Source of the DNA: Lewinella sp. W8
Lineage (GTDB): Bacteria; Bacteroidota; Bacteroidia; Chitinophagales; Saprospiraceae
Direction of reading: 5' to 3'
Length of the DNA: 64,000 nt
Assembly (NCBI RefSeq): GCF_004375085.3
Contig: NZ_SNAQ03000019.1
Coordinates: 62,001 to 126,000 of the forward strand
How positions within the stretch are numbered: the stretch's first letter is position 1; each line of letters opens with the position of its first letter. The notes below the pieces were generated by a model that worked only from the letters and a program-made list of their open reading frames with translations, was not told the origin of the DNA and made no database searches. This document shows positions 7,411-14,507 of this stretch, in pieces. Made by a program: the position numbers and the translations under genes.

Positions 7411-7583
7411 AATAGTGTTTTGGGAGGCCCTTCGCCCTTTTCGGCTATCTGGTTTTAATGGGCTGACGACTGCAAACCAGCAAAGTGTCGTCCCGTCCAC
7501 CGGCGGAAGCTATCCCCGGCACAATCATCGTTCACCTAATCAGGATTGCACTAGCGTCCTAGCGGCCTCCCCTCTTCACTATT
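7411..7583. ncRNA. Candidate structured RNA with pseudoknot upstream of metallopeptidase
   Basis: Two perfect long-range helices close this region: AATAGTG (7411-7417) with CACTATT (7577-7583), and GGGAGGCC (7422-7429) with GGCCTCCC (7564-7571). Inside, CTGGTTT (7449-7455) pairs with AAACCAG (7474-7480), while GACGAC (7465-7470) pairs with GTCGTC (7487-7492), an interleaved H-type pseudoknot. A hairpin CAATC/GATTG (7522-7526, 7544-7548) and a CTAG/CTAG hairpin follow. No protein frame of note. If transcribed leftward it would be the 5' leader of the exported metallopeptidase. Strand and family unknown. Confidence 0.5.
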
Positions 7584-7591
7584 GATGTTGG

Positions 7592-7683
7592 GAGCAGGGA
7601 AGGTTTCGAACCTTCTGACAGCGACCTCATGGTGAAGGCCAGTGAAACATATGCTGCCCGCCGCTTCCGATGCGGCCCTGCTC
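7592..7683 (-). ncRNA. tRNA-like structure
   Basis: Read on the minus strand, GAGCAGG and CCTGCTC form a perfect 7-bp acceptor-like stem. A canonical T-arm (GAAGG, loop TTCGAAA, CCTTC) directly abuts the 3' acceptor strand as in a true tRNA. A 5-bp D-arm-like hairpin (GCCGC, loop ATCGGAA, GCGGC) abuts the 5' strand. The middle 45 bases do not give a regular 7-base anticodon loop, and the 2-base linker after the acceptor is missing. It is therefore not a normal tRNA. It may be a decayed tRNA, a mimic, or an unrelated cloverleaf. Confidence 0.4.
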
Positions 7684-7686
7684 ATG

Positions 7687-7730
7687 TTGACCGTCTCTCC
7701 GGTCTGTCAAGCCTCTACCCACGTCGGCTT
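7687..7730. ncRNA. Two further hairpins of the structured cluster
   Basis: TTGAC (7687-7691) pairs with GTCAA (7706-7710), with ACCG/CGGT pairing inside. AAGCC (7709-7713) pairs with GGCTT (7726-7730). These helices directly follow the tRNA-like element and may belong to the same RNA. The two hairpins share two bases, so they may alternate. Confidence 0.3.
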
Positions 7731-7756
7731 TCACTCCTCATTGTTATTGTGCGCGT

Positions 7757-7861
7757 CTAGCTGCTCTCCCCGCACGTAATGGCTTCAAACAGGATTTCCG
7801 GATAGTAGTCCTCCTGAGTTTGGGGATGCAAGAAGTACGGAACACATCCCCTCCAGAGCAT
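7757..7861 (-). CDS. Candidate 34-aa small ORF
   Basis: Starting ATG at 7861, the frame reads MLWRGCVPYFLHPQ ... PEILFEAITCGESS. Residue composition after position 8 (HPQTQEDYYPEILFEAI) looks like coding sequence. It lies in the otherwise gene-free stretch between 7397 and 8033. It could be the tail of a decayed gene, since an in-frame stop lies just upstream. Bases 7862-8033 hold nothing else I can support. Confidence 0.3.
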   Translation of the reverse strand: MLWRGCVPYFLHPQTQEDYYPEILFEAITCGESS

Positions 7862-8033
7862 GGCGCAGACCTAGCGAATAGCGCACCTCCCTTGCTATGT
7901 CTTCGCTTGGAAAAAGGGCAGAGAAACCGAACCGTAACTCCGCCCCAACAAATCATAATCCCAAGCATAATTTCTTTAAAGGCTTTAGGCAACCGGAAGG
8001 AAGAAGGCTATCCCCTCCGGCGTAGAAAAACAC

Positions 8034-8489
8034 CTAAAACCCATATTCAATACCGTTTTCAACCCTGGAAATCAGGGTCACAACTCCGGCTGAGGTATCA
8101 GTAAGCCGGCTAAATTCTTTATGCGCTTCCGTCAGGCAATTGGCGTAAACGTGTTGCTTTCGCGGGCGGCGGATAATCGATTCGGGCTCCATATACTCGT
8201 AGGTGAATCGGTAGCAAACGCCCAATTGGTAGTACAGGTCGGAGTAGTTCAGATTTTCGAACGCCTGTTCCGGCGTCATTTCGACCACCTTCTCTTCGTG
8301 GTCGTCGTAGACAAAAAATACTCCGTTCTCTTCGTCGTAGTTCTCCAGGTCTCCAGGAAGGAGCTTTGCGGGAAACGGTTGGCGGATTTGCCCCGCTTCG
8401 GTCTCGATCACTACGTCCAGACCTTCGAAGTGGGTGTCTACTATCTTCGGGAGTATCGGAAGGTTTGCGGGAGAAATTTGAATACCCAT
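8034..8489 (-). CDS. Hypothetical phage protein, first gene of leftward block
   Basis: A 151-residue acidic protein (DNYDEENGVFFVYDDHEEKVVEM-type central part; YRFTYEYMEPESIIRRP). No family recognised. It is the first gene downstream of the operator-type promoter at 8524-8555 and therefore heads the 8489-to-2721 transcript. Confidence 0.6.
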   Translation of the reverse strand: MGIQISPANLPILPKIVDTHFEGLDVVIETEAGQIRQPFPAKLLPGDLENYDEENGVFFVYDDHEEKVVEMTPEQAFENLNYSDLYYQLGVCYRFTYEYMEPESIIRRPRKQHVYANCLTEAHKEFSRLTDTSAGVVTLISRVENGIEYGF

Positions 8490-8523
8490 TGCTAAGGATT
8501 TTGATTGCTTATTTTGTTCTCCA

Positions 8524-8555
8524 CAAATCTAATCCAAAAAGAAATAAATTCCAAA
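8524..8555 (-). promoter_or_regulatory. Leftward promoter with operator-like -33 region
   Basis: On the minus strand: TTTG (8555-8552), a 20-base spacer, then TAGATTTG (8531-8524), matching the Bacteroidota TTTG/TAnnTTTG pattern. The TTTG is inside AATTTTTGGAATT, the motif shared with three other promoters of this element; AATTCTG lies just upstream. It should drive the 8489-to-2721 block. Confidence 0.7.
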
Positions 8556-8573
8556 AATTTCAGAATTAAAAAA

Positions 8574-8599
8574 CCTCCAGAATTGTAAAATTCCAGAGG
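8574..8599 (-). terminator. Rho-independent terminator of recombination block
   Basis: Minus-strand stem of 11 pairs (CCTCTGGAATT with AATTCTGGAGG, two G-T pairs) and a 4-base loop, followed by six T (8573-8568). It lies 31 nt beyond the stop at 8630 and separates the recombination block from the next promoter. Confidence 0.7.
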
Positions 8600-8629
8600 C
8601 TCAGTTCAAAAGCAATCAAATAAAGTTCT

Positions 8630-9253
8630 TTAGCCGATGTCCTGGACTTGGCTTTCGTGGTGGTATTCGTTCTTGATGGCGGAGCGGACCCCGGCCATGG
8701 TGTTGACCGTCTGCTTGTAAGCGGTGAACGCTGCTTGAAGCTCCCGTCTCAGCCGGATAATATCGGTTAGGTAGTCGTACTCTTCCTTACACTCCTCCTT
8801 CGCCTTTAAGTCTGCGGCCTTTGCGGACTCATTGTTCTGCCGGTAGTATTGCTGAAGGCGGGCCTCTTTGGTTTCTCTCCGGTATCGGGCGTTCCGCTCT
8901 TCAGTCTCCAGCCTTGCGACCTGGACGCCGAAGGCTTTCAGCCCTCGGGCCATTCTTGCGTTAGCCTTCATCAGCTTGGGGAAGTCCTCGATTGGGCTGC
9001 CGCGTTCCACAAACTCCGCAAACCAGCAGTCAAGTTTCGCCATTTCCTCTTCCGCGTTTTCCAGGTCGAAGGCGGAAAGGGGAACGCATGGATGGATTGT
9101 GTACCCAGGCTCCGCGTCTTCGTGCTCAAAAACCTCGTAGGGGAAGCAGCAGGGGAAAGAAATGTCTACGGCATGATCCGGAACCGGCTCTCCGATTTCT
9201 ACCAGCCAATCAGCCAAACCCGAAGGGGAGGCAATCATCTTGTATTGGATCAC
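8630..9253 (-). CDS. Hypothetical coiled-coil protein of recombination block
   Basis: A 207-residue protein. The N-terminal part has cysteines and an acidic DLENAEEEMAKLDCWFAEF segment. The C-terminal half is long and helical (EERNARYRRETKEARLQQYY and onward), probably coiled coil. It overlaps the exonuclease gene by 4 nt and is last in the RecT/exonuclease operon. It may assist recombination or replication, judged only from position. Confidence 0.6.
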   Translation of the reverse strand: MIQYKMIASPSGLADWLVEIGEPVPDHAVDISFPCCFPYEVFEHEDAEPGYTIHPCVPLSAFDLENAEEEMAKLDCWFAEFVERGSPIEDFPKLMKANARMARGLKAFGVQVARLETEERNARYRRETKEARLQQYYRQNNESAKAADLKAKEECKEEYDYLTDIIRLRRELQAAFTAYKQTVNTMAGVRSAIKNEYHHESQVQDIG

Positions 9254-10152
9254 AGCATTATCATTTTTGCGACTTCCTCCTCCACGTTCATAAGCACAGG
9301 CGAAAGTTGTTGGTTAAGGTATTCCCGGGTGCGTTCTACCTGAAGATGTACGTCTTCAATCAATTCCCTGTCCAGGTCAAAGGTCCACGTCCGGATTCTC
9401 AGGGCCATGGGCAGATGTGAGAAGGTGTACCGCTTCTTAATCTTGGTCCAAATCTCTTCGTCCACGGAAACGCCTTTCATCCGGGCATACTTCCGGGCCT
9501 CGAATTCGATTATTTCGTCTGGAGCGTCGACTAGGCAGTACGCAAGCCCCAATTTCTCTCGGCCGTACAGATCGCCGTAGCCGTTGAGTTGGTACATATA
9601 GTCCTTGTTGAACTCTTCGTCAGAGAAAAGGGGAAAGGTGAATTCGTCGTAAGGGGTTTTAACATCCCAAACCCATGTCTTTGGGAGTAGGACGTCACAG
9701 GTGCCCCGCTTGTAATCATCCACCCGCTCCGGCCCTTGGTACTTGTCGAGGAAAGGGTCGTTAAGGTAGGACCGAAGCAGGTCGATTGATTGGTCTTCGC
9801 TGATTGTCCCGCGGATGGTGTGCTTGGTGCTAAACTCTTTCCGATTGCCGTAAATCTGGCTCTTTCCCCAGGTCTGTGCAATGGTCTTCGTAGTCGCTCC
9901 AATTTCTACCGGCGCGTTGGCTTTCTCCAGTAGGGCGGCGTGGTCCTTCTTGAGTTTGTCCGTGTATTTGCCGAGGCTACCGCCTGGAGTCCGGAAAACT
10001 CCCGCCTTACGCTGCTCTAGCTCTTCGAGCGTTTCCTTTTCCTTCTCGGTCAGAGCTTCGCGGCGGAAGGCAGACATAAAGGAACCGATTGACGAACAAC
10101 GGATTTTGAAGTCGTTTGGACTGATTGCCGGGGTGATGATCTTCTTTGTCAT
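9250..10152 (-). CDS. YqaJ-type phage exonuclease
   Basis: This 300-residue protein is a PD-(D/E)XK nuclease. Acidic and lysine residues appear in RGTCDVLLPKTWVWDVKT (D, then D-x-K), followed by YMYQLNGYGDLYG, the Tyr-x-x-Gln motif typical of the YqaJ/lambda exonuclease group. A conserved basic N-terminal helix is also present. It should resect double-stranded DNA 5' to 3', giving single strands for the RecT protein encoded directly upstream (TAATG overlap). Together they form a two-component recombination system used in phage replication or repair. Confidence 0.85.
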   Translation of the reverse strand: MTKKIITPAISPNDFKIRCSSIGSFMSAFRREALTEKEKETLEELEQRKAGVFRTPGGSLGKYTDKLKKDHAALLEKANAPVEIGATTKTIAQTWGKSQIYGNRKEFSTKHTIRGTISEDQSIDLLRSYLNDPFLDKYQGPERVDDYKRGTCDVLLPKTWVWDVKTPYDEFTFPLFSDEEFNKDYMYQLNGYGDLYGREKLGLAYCLVDAPDEIIEFEARKYARMKGVSVDEEIWTKIKKRYTFSHLPMALRIRTWTFDLDRELIEDVHLQVERTREYLNQQLSPVLMNVEEEVAKMIML

Positions 10153-11063
10153 TACTCAGCAGTTTCCGGTTGCGCTGTCTGCTCCAGGTCTTTGCGGAGA
10201 TTGTACTCAACCGCTTCCTTGTCGATCAACTTCATCTGTTCCTTCGTGACGTCGAAAAATTCTTTGACTCGGTCCCATGTGTGGCCGGCAGCAATGCCCC
10301 GGACGCATTTATTCCACTCTTCTGAGCCCTGGATGATTTTTGAGGGCTCAGGTGGTGCCTCAGTTGCTTGGGCGGCAAGCTCCATGTCTTTATTTTGGTC
10401 GTGGAACTTGTTGTCGAAGGAAATTGCCCGGGCGAGAAGGCTATCGTTAGCCCCCCAGGAGGTCCGCTTAATCATCCGTTTGAACGCCGTCTTGCGACGG
10501 AATTCATCAGGGTAGATTTTAGCCGCGGGGGAAGTAGACGAAGCGAGAATCCTGTCGCTCTCCTCCTTGGTGATAAGCTCCGCAATGCAATTCCCGTCGG
10601 GAAGGTGTCCAATGGAGTAGACACCAACGACTTTCCCCCGGGAGAATCCCTTCACTTCATGGGTGATCGGCTTCTTTGGGTTGCCTAAGTCCGCGTGGAA
10701 AACATCGGCAGCGTAGACTACCTGAGAATTGGAGGACGTGATCGCCCCTTCTTTTATCGCCAGGAAGTTAAGCCCCCGGGAAGTTACTTGAAGAACGGCC
10801 TTGGTCGTTCCGCTCCCTTTGAACCAACGGGCCTCCAGGTATGCGTACTGGTGTGCCGGGTTCAGCGTCAGGCCCAAAGAAACAACGTCCAAGACGGCGT
10901 TGCCAATGCTTTCGCGGGTAGCTTGTCCGATCTTCGGGTTCTCTTGAATAAGGCGGAGGGCGAAGTTTGCCTCCTTTTCTACGTCCTTCAGGTTCAGGCC
11001 CATTACCTTGATCCTGCCCTTTACCGGGTCGACGACTCTTAGACTGTTGTTTTGATTGCTCAT
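10152..11063 (-). CDS. recT: RecT family single-strand annealing protein
   Basis: This 303-residue protein matches RecT: IGNAVLDVVSLGLTLNPAHQYAYLE, a VLQVTSRGLNFLAIKEG segment, and the late FRRKTAFKRMIKRTSWGA helix. It binds single-stranded DNA and anneals complementary strands. Its start follows the small Zn-protein gene by 7 nt, and its stop overlaps the exonuclease start. The C-terminal 80 residues are charged and variable, as usual for protein-interaction tails. Confidence 0.9.
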   Translation of the reverse strand: MSNQNNSLRVVDPVKGRIKVMGLNLKDVEKEANFALRLIQENPKIGQATRESIGNAVLDVVSLGLTLNPAHQYAYLEARWFKGSGTTKAVLQVTSRGLNFLAIKEGAITSSNSQVVYAADVFHADLGNPKKPITHEVKGFSRGKVVGVYSIGHLPDGNCIAELITKEESDRILASSTSPAAKIYPDEFRRKTAFKRMIKRTSWGANDSLLARAISFDNKFHDQNKDMELAAQATEAPPEPSKIIQGSEEWNKCVRGIAAGHTWDRVKEFFDVTKEQMKLIDKEAVEYNLRKDLEQTAQPETAE

Positions 11064-11070
11064 TTCGGGT

Positions 11071-11352
11071 TTATTTGTTTTGATTGCTTACTATTTTTTT
11101 TACGATTCTTTGGGCGTCACTTGTGCGGATTTCAGGCATGACCGTAGCGAAGAAAATCTTCAGCCCTGTTTCGCTTTTGTAGTGGTTTTGGGTACCTACT
11201 CGCATCAATCCCCGCCCCGCCCTTGCTAGGCGCATCCGGTAGTTGTGATCGTAGATTCTACGGTTAAATTCATCGAAACAGCGGTCGCACATATCGACGC
11301 ACTCTTCACGAATCGTATTTACCGGGCCGCTGCACTCAGTACATTTATCCAT
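11071..11352 (-). CDS. Small zinc-binding protein
   Basis: A 93-residue protein starting MDKCTECSGPV. CTEC and MCDRC (two CxxC pairs about 17 residues apart) form a probable zinc ribbon, followed by a basic helix (RMRLARAGRGLMRVG). The start at 11352 gives the complete ribbon and overlaps the upstream gene by 8 nt. Probably binds nucleic acid or protein in the recombination block. Confidence 0.65.
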   Translation of the reverse strand: MDKCTECSGPVNTIREECVDMCDRCFDEFNRRIYDHNYRMRLARAGRGLMRVGTQNHYKSETGLKIFFATVMPEIRTSDAQRIVKKIVSNQNK

Positions 11353-11722
11353 TGTCTTCAGCCTTTTCGGGTTCTTTGAGGTTCGGGATTCCGAAGCCGC
11401 CGTCAACAACTTCGATTGCGTCCTCTTCTACGCCGTAGACGTGATAATCCCAATTGCTCAGGTCGTCGTTTTTCAGGATTCGGAAAAGCCTTTGGACGGT
11501 CATTGGCTGTCCCTTAAAATCGTTTGCGATTTTATCACGCTCCAATAGAAATGCGTCGGGGTTCGGGTAGTAGTTCATCCCAACTCCAGGAAGGAGCCGG
11601 AAGAGCCATGCGTCATTGACGTCCGGACAGATGAAGAGACGGGAGTATTCCCGGTACTGCTCAGGGAATTTTTCCTTTGCGAAGTCGGTGACTTCAGTTG
11701 ATCTTGCGAATTCGAATTTCAT
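11345..11722 (-). CDS. Hypothetical phage protein
   Basis: A 125-residue acidic protein with aromatic clusters (DAWLFRLLPGVGMNYYPNPDAF). No family recognised. It starts 18 nt after a strong terminator hairpin, so its expression probably depends on read-through. Confidence 0.55.
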   Translation of the reverse strand: MKFEFARSTEVTDFAKEKFPEQYREYSRLFICPDVNDAWLFRLLPGVGMNYYPNPDAFLLERDKIANDFKGQPMTVQRLFRILKNDDLSNWDYHVYGVEEDAIEVVDGGFGIPNLKEPEKAEDNG

Positions 11723-11739
11723 TTGATTGCTTGAAAAAC

Positions 11740-11767
11740 CCCGGGAGCCTTTGGTCGGGCTCCCGGG
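11740..11767 (-). terminator. Terminator or attenuator inside recombination block
   Basis: A perfect 9-bp stem, CCCGGGAGC with GCTCCCGGG, and a 10-base loop, followed on the minus strand by GTTTTTC (11738-11734). It sits between the first gene (11792-12079) and the second gene (11345-11722) of the block, so it would reduce read-through into recT. Confidence 0.75.
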
Positions 11768-11791
11768 AGGCTCGATGTGCGGCCTATGGTG

Positions 11792-12079
11792 TTAAGAAAA
11801 AGTGTTGTTGATAGCACCGGCTACGGCGTCCAGCGCGAGGCTTTCGACCTCCCGGCTCTTTTTGATCGCGTCCTTTGCGGACGGATCATTTACGGTTTCG
11901 AGGGATTCGGTCAGGTCGTTAACGGTTCCGAAGAACTGGAGCGGCTGTTTTGCGGCGTCCATGATCTTTGTCCCTCCTTGGTTGAGGTAGGAGCACGAAA
12001 CGTCTCCTTTCTTGATTCCGACGACCAGACGCTTCCCGGTAAAGGTGGTTCGTCTGGTGACGGGGGTAATTCTTTCCAT
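11792..12079 (-). CDS. Hypothetical protein heading recombination block
   Basis: A 95-residue protein with a basic N-terminus (MERITPVTRRTTFTGKRLVVGIKKGDVSCSYL) and an alanine-rich helical end. The only gene between the operator-type promoter at 12106-12137 and the hairpin at 11740-11767, it should be made at a higher level than downstream genes. No family recognised. Confidence 0.6.
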   Translation of the reverse strand: MERITPVTRRTTFTGKRLVVGIKKGDVSCSYLNQGGTKIMDAAKQPLQFFGTVNDLTESLETVNDPSAKDAIKKSREVESLALDAVAGAINNTFS

Positions 12080-12105
12080 TGCTAAGGAAGTTTTTGATTG
12101 CAGGA

Positions 12106-12137
12106 CAAAAATAGCTTTGCCAAATCAAAATTCCAAA
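12106..12137 (-). promoter_or_regulatory. Leftward promoter with operator-like -33 region
   Basis: Minus strand: TTTG (12137-12134), a 20-base spacer, then TATTTTTG (12113-12106). The TTTG lies inside TTCTGGAATTTTTGGAATT, nearly the same as at 8547-8567. It drives the recombination block. Confidence 0.75.
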
Positions 12138-12169
12138 AATTCCAGAATTTATTTCTTTCCAAATAAAAA

Positions 12170-12196
12170 GCCCCTGCCTCGATTTGAGACAGGGGC
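12170..12196 (-). terminator. Rho-independent terminator of membrane-protein block
   Basis: Minus-strand stem GCCCCTGTCTC with GAGGCAGGGGC (one mismatch), followed by TTTTTATTT (12169-12161). It is 20 nt past the stop of the 602-residue membrane protein gene. Confidence 0.75.
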
Positions 12197-12215
12197 CTTA
12201 GCAACTAACTGAGAA

Positions 12216-14024
12216 TTACTCTATGTGGAGCTTGTCGAAGGTGTAGGTCTTCACCTTGCCTTTTCGGTTCTTCGTGACTCTCCTTTTTCCGGGGCCCAGC
12301 TTAACGCTTATCCCTACGCGGCGGAGCGTTTTCGCCCTGCTTAAAAACTTCTTCCTTGCTGACGCCCTTCCCGTATCGGTAGCGTTTGTTTCGCTCCGCT
12401 CGTATGACCGCCGGCAAGCCTTCTTCAACTTCTCAAGGTCGTGGCTGGAGATTTCTTCTTCGTCACCCGAGGAGACGAGAAGATCACCGTCCAAATCAAA
12501 ATCCGTGTCTGTGTCCGTGTTTTGCTGAAAACCGCGTGGCACAACACTTTCAGGGGTTGCCGCTCTTCCAGAAACACGACTTTTTACCTCTTCCGTGTTT
12601 CGCGTTTCTTGCTCAGGCTTCGATTTCGTGTCCGTGTTTTTGGCGGTGCCGGAATTCGTGTTTGGCGTGTGTCCGGATCGTGTTTTCGTGTCTTTGCCGT
12701 TTCTGTACTTTCTGACGGAGTCGAAAAGGTAGATCATAGCCACGGCCAGGAAGCCAAAATTCCAGGGGTAGGGGAAAATGTCCCCGGCCTTCCGGAAGTT
12801 GTTTACCTCGGGGATAACAGTCTGAGTGATTCCAAACAGGAAGGCGGCAAAGGCAAAAGCGAGATTGACAGTCCGAAGCCGGGGGATAGACCAGGGCTTC
12901 GCCTCTCCACGGTCTGCGACCTTCGCCCGGGTCGCTTCAGCCCCTTGGACCAAATGCTCCAGCTTGTCATGAAAAATCCCGCCAATGTTGCCCAGGAGCT
13001 TCCCGAGTAGGGCTTCGTCATTCCAGGCGATGCCTTCGTACTCGCGCCCGCTCATCCATTTGTAGAACTCCCTGAGAAAGATTCCAAACACAATAAGCCA
13101 CACCGCGAAGTTGGTGCCGCCGGTCCAATCCTGGACCCGCTTTTCCGTTGCGGCTTTCGCTTCTGCTTCTTCCTGGTCAAATTTGTTCTCCCGCTTTTGG
13201 GCATTGCCGTTGTACGACGCTCGGGCCTCAGACAATTCCCGGGCCGCTTCGCTCTCGACCTTCGCAAGCTCGACCTTCATTGCCGCCTCAACAGTCCGGA
13301 TTTTAGCCCGCATCTCTTGTTCTAAAATGTCAGCCTTCAACCTCCGGGCCTTCGCATCGCCCGGGGCCCAGGGGTGGACCTTTGAATCCAGGTCCGCGTT
13401 TCTGTCTGCGGTCTTTCGCTCCTTCTCGATTCGGGGCGTGTAAATGCTTGCGATACTGTCCGCCTTGCCTCCGAAGGAAAGCTCAATCGCCTTTGACGAT
13501 GCCGCGTGAACCTTACGGATGTTCAGGGTATCCGCCTGGAAGTCTTCCTTCAGATCGGAAAGGTCTACCTCTTCCGGTGCATCGTGCATAGCCAAGGCCT
13601 GAGCCTCCGCGCCTCCTGCGCTTGTCTTACGGCTCAACAGGGTAATTCCTACCAGCATGGCGGCTAAGAAGACGAACAGGACCGCCCGGGGAAAGCTCCG
13701 AAACGTCTTCTTGTACATGAAGGCCAGCCAAAAAGTAATTGGGGGAATTACGTGGTGCATCAGTTCAATAACAGAGGAAATGGTAAGGGCTATAACCCCC
13801 CCAAAGATCATTGCAATTTCCTCGCCAAAGTAGGCAACGATCCCCCACGTTTCGCTTTTGTCATTCGCCCAAGCCAGTCCCCAATTGCAGCCCGTCAGGA
13901 AACTAACGACGTGGGCTAATCCGATGAAGAAGTTTAGCCACTTGACTGTCCGGCCGAACAGGATTTCGTTTTCAATCTGCTCTACCGTCCGGTTTTCTTC
14001 TTGTGTTAGTGTGTTGTCCTCCAT
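12216..14024 (-). CDS. Large membrane and coiled-coil protein, unknown function
   Basis: A 602-residue protein. It has about four hydrophobic segments before residue 140, then a long charged coiled coil (about 170-300, rich in AEAKAATEKR-type heptads) and further membrane segments near 310, 390 and 425. A low-complexity Ser/Thr/Asp linker and a strongly basic tail (SVKLGPGKRRVTKNRKGKVK) follow. I recognise no family. The membrane-plus-basic-tail layout could tether DNA or ribosomes to the membrane, but that is only a suggestion. It is downstream of a second membrane gene behind the leftward promoter at 14432-14464. Confidence 0.65.
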   Translation of the reverse strand: MEDNTLTQEENRTVEQIENEILFGRTVKWLNFFIGLAHVVSFLTGCNWGLAWANDKSETWGIVAYFGEEIAMIFGGVIALTISSVIELMHHVIPPITFWLAFMYKKTFRSFPRAVLFVFLAAMLVGITLLSRKTSAGGAEAQALAMHDAPEEVDLSDLKEDFQADTLNIRKVHAASSKAIELSFGGKADSIASIYTPRIEKERKTADRNADLDSKVHPWAPGDAKARRLKADILEQEMRAKIRTVEAAMKVELAKVESEAARELSEARASYNGNAQKRENKFDQEEAEAKAATEKRVQDWTGGTNFAVWLIVFGIFLREFYKWMSGREYEGIAWNDEALLGKLLGNIGGIFHDKLEHLVQGAEATRAKVADRGEAKPWSIPRLRTVNLAFAFAAFLFGITQTVIPEVNNFRKAGDIFPYPWNFGFLAVAMIYLFDSVRKYRNGKDTKTRSGHTPNTNSGTAKNTDTKSKPEQETRNTEEVKSRVSGRAATPESVVPRGFQQNTDTDTDFDLDGDLLVSSGDEEEISSHDLEKLKKACRRSYERSETNATDTGRASARKKFLSRAKTLRRVGISVKLGPGKRRVTKNRKGKVKTYTFDKLHIE

Positions 14025-14026
14025 GA

Positions 14027-14398
14027 TTATTGATTTACAGTAAGATTGTGTCTTCCGGCGTTTTCGGTCTTCCGACGAATGTTCGCCCGGAGCCGTTCGA
14101 CTCTCTCAGGCGTCACCAGTTCAAAGTCTACATCGATGGTTTCCCCCAGTACTTCGTGATTGACCAGGATAGGCTCAGGGTTTTCTTCACAGGCATAGGG
14201 AGCCGGGGGAAGCTCTTCGTCGTCTTCCCATACAGGCATATTTTCCGGATTGTCAACCGGCTCGAATGGATCAAAAATATTGGTGTACCGCCACAGGAAC
14301 TCCCGGATTCCTCGCTCGATCCCGGGAATGAGGAACAACCTCACGAATTGGATCAAGAGGTAAGAAATGAAGCAGCAGCAAAGGAAAAACAGAATCAT
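14027..14398 (-). CDS. Single-pass membrane protein
   Basis: A 123-residue protein with one N-terminal membrane helix (ILFFLCCCFISYLLIQFVRLFLI, four cysteines/phenylalanines) and an acidic cytoplasmic or periplasmic tail. It ends 2 nt before the large membrane protein gene, so the two are probably co-translated and may form a complex. First gene of the leftward membrane block. Confidence 0.6.
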   Translation of the reverse strand: MILFFLCCCFISYLLIQFVRLFLIPGIERGIREFLWRYTNIFDPFEPVDNPENMPVWEDDEELPPAPYACEENPEPILVNHEVLGETIDVDFELVTPERVERLRANIRRKTENAGRHNLTVNQ

Positions 14399-14431
14399 AC
14401 CGCACTAAAAAGGCGGCTCACACATCGGATG

Positions 14432-14464
14432 CAAAAATAATTAAAACGTAGTGTTTATTCCAAA
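14432..14464 (-). promoter_or_regulatory. Leftward promoter of membrane block with operator
   Basis: Minus strand: TTTG (14464-14461), a 21-base spacer, then TATTTTTG (14439-14432). The TTTG is embedded in TGGAATTTTTGGAAT (operator-like core near 14458-14480). A divergent -7-like TATTTTTG (14483-14490, + strand) for the 14508 gene lies just beyond, so one operator can serve both directions. Confidence 0.7.
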
Positions 14465-14507
14465 AATTCCAATTTGGAAACATATTTTTGCAGTAAAATG
14501 TGATTTC

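Noticed and set aside
7411-7735. Group I intron or tmRNA
   Set aside because: The pseudoknot pair is too compact for P3/P7 of a group I intron and no exon junction or tag frame is seen; the tRNA-like part lacks tmRNA-type ends.
7744-7992. Minus-strand frame of 82 aa in the gap before 8034
   Set aside because: Cysteine- and arginine-rich without coding character; a shorter frame (7757-7861) in another phase looks better but is itself uncertain.
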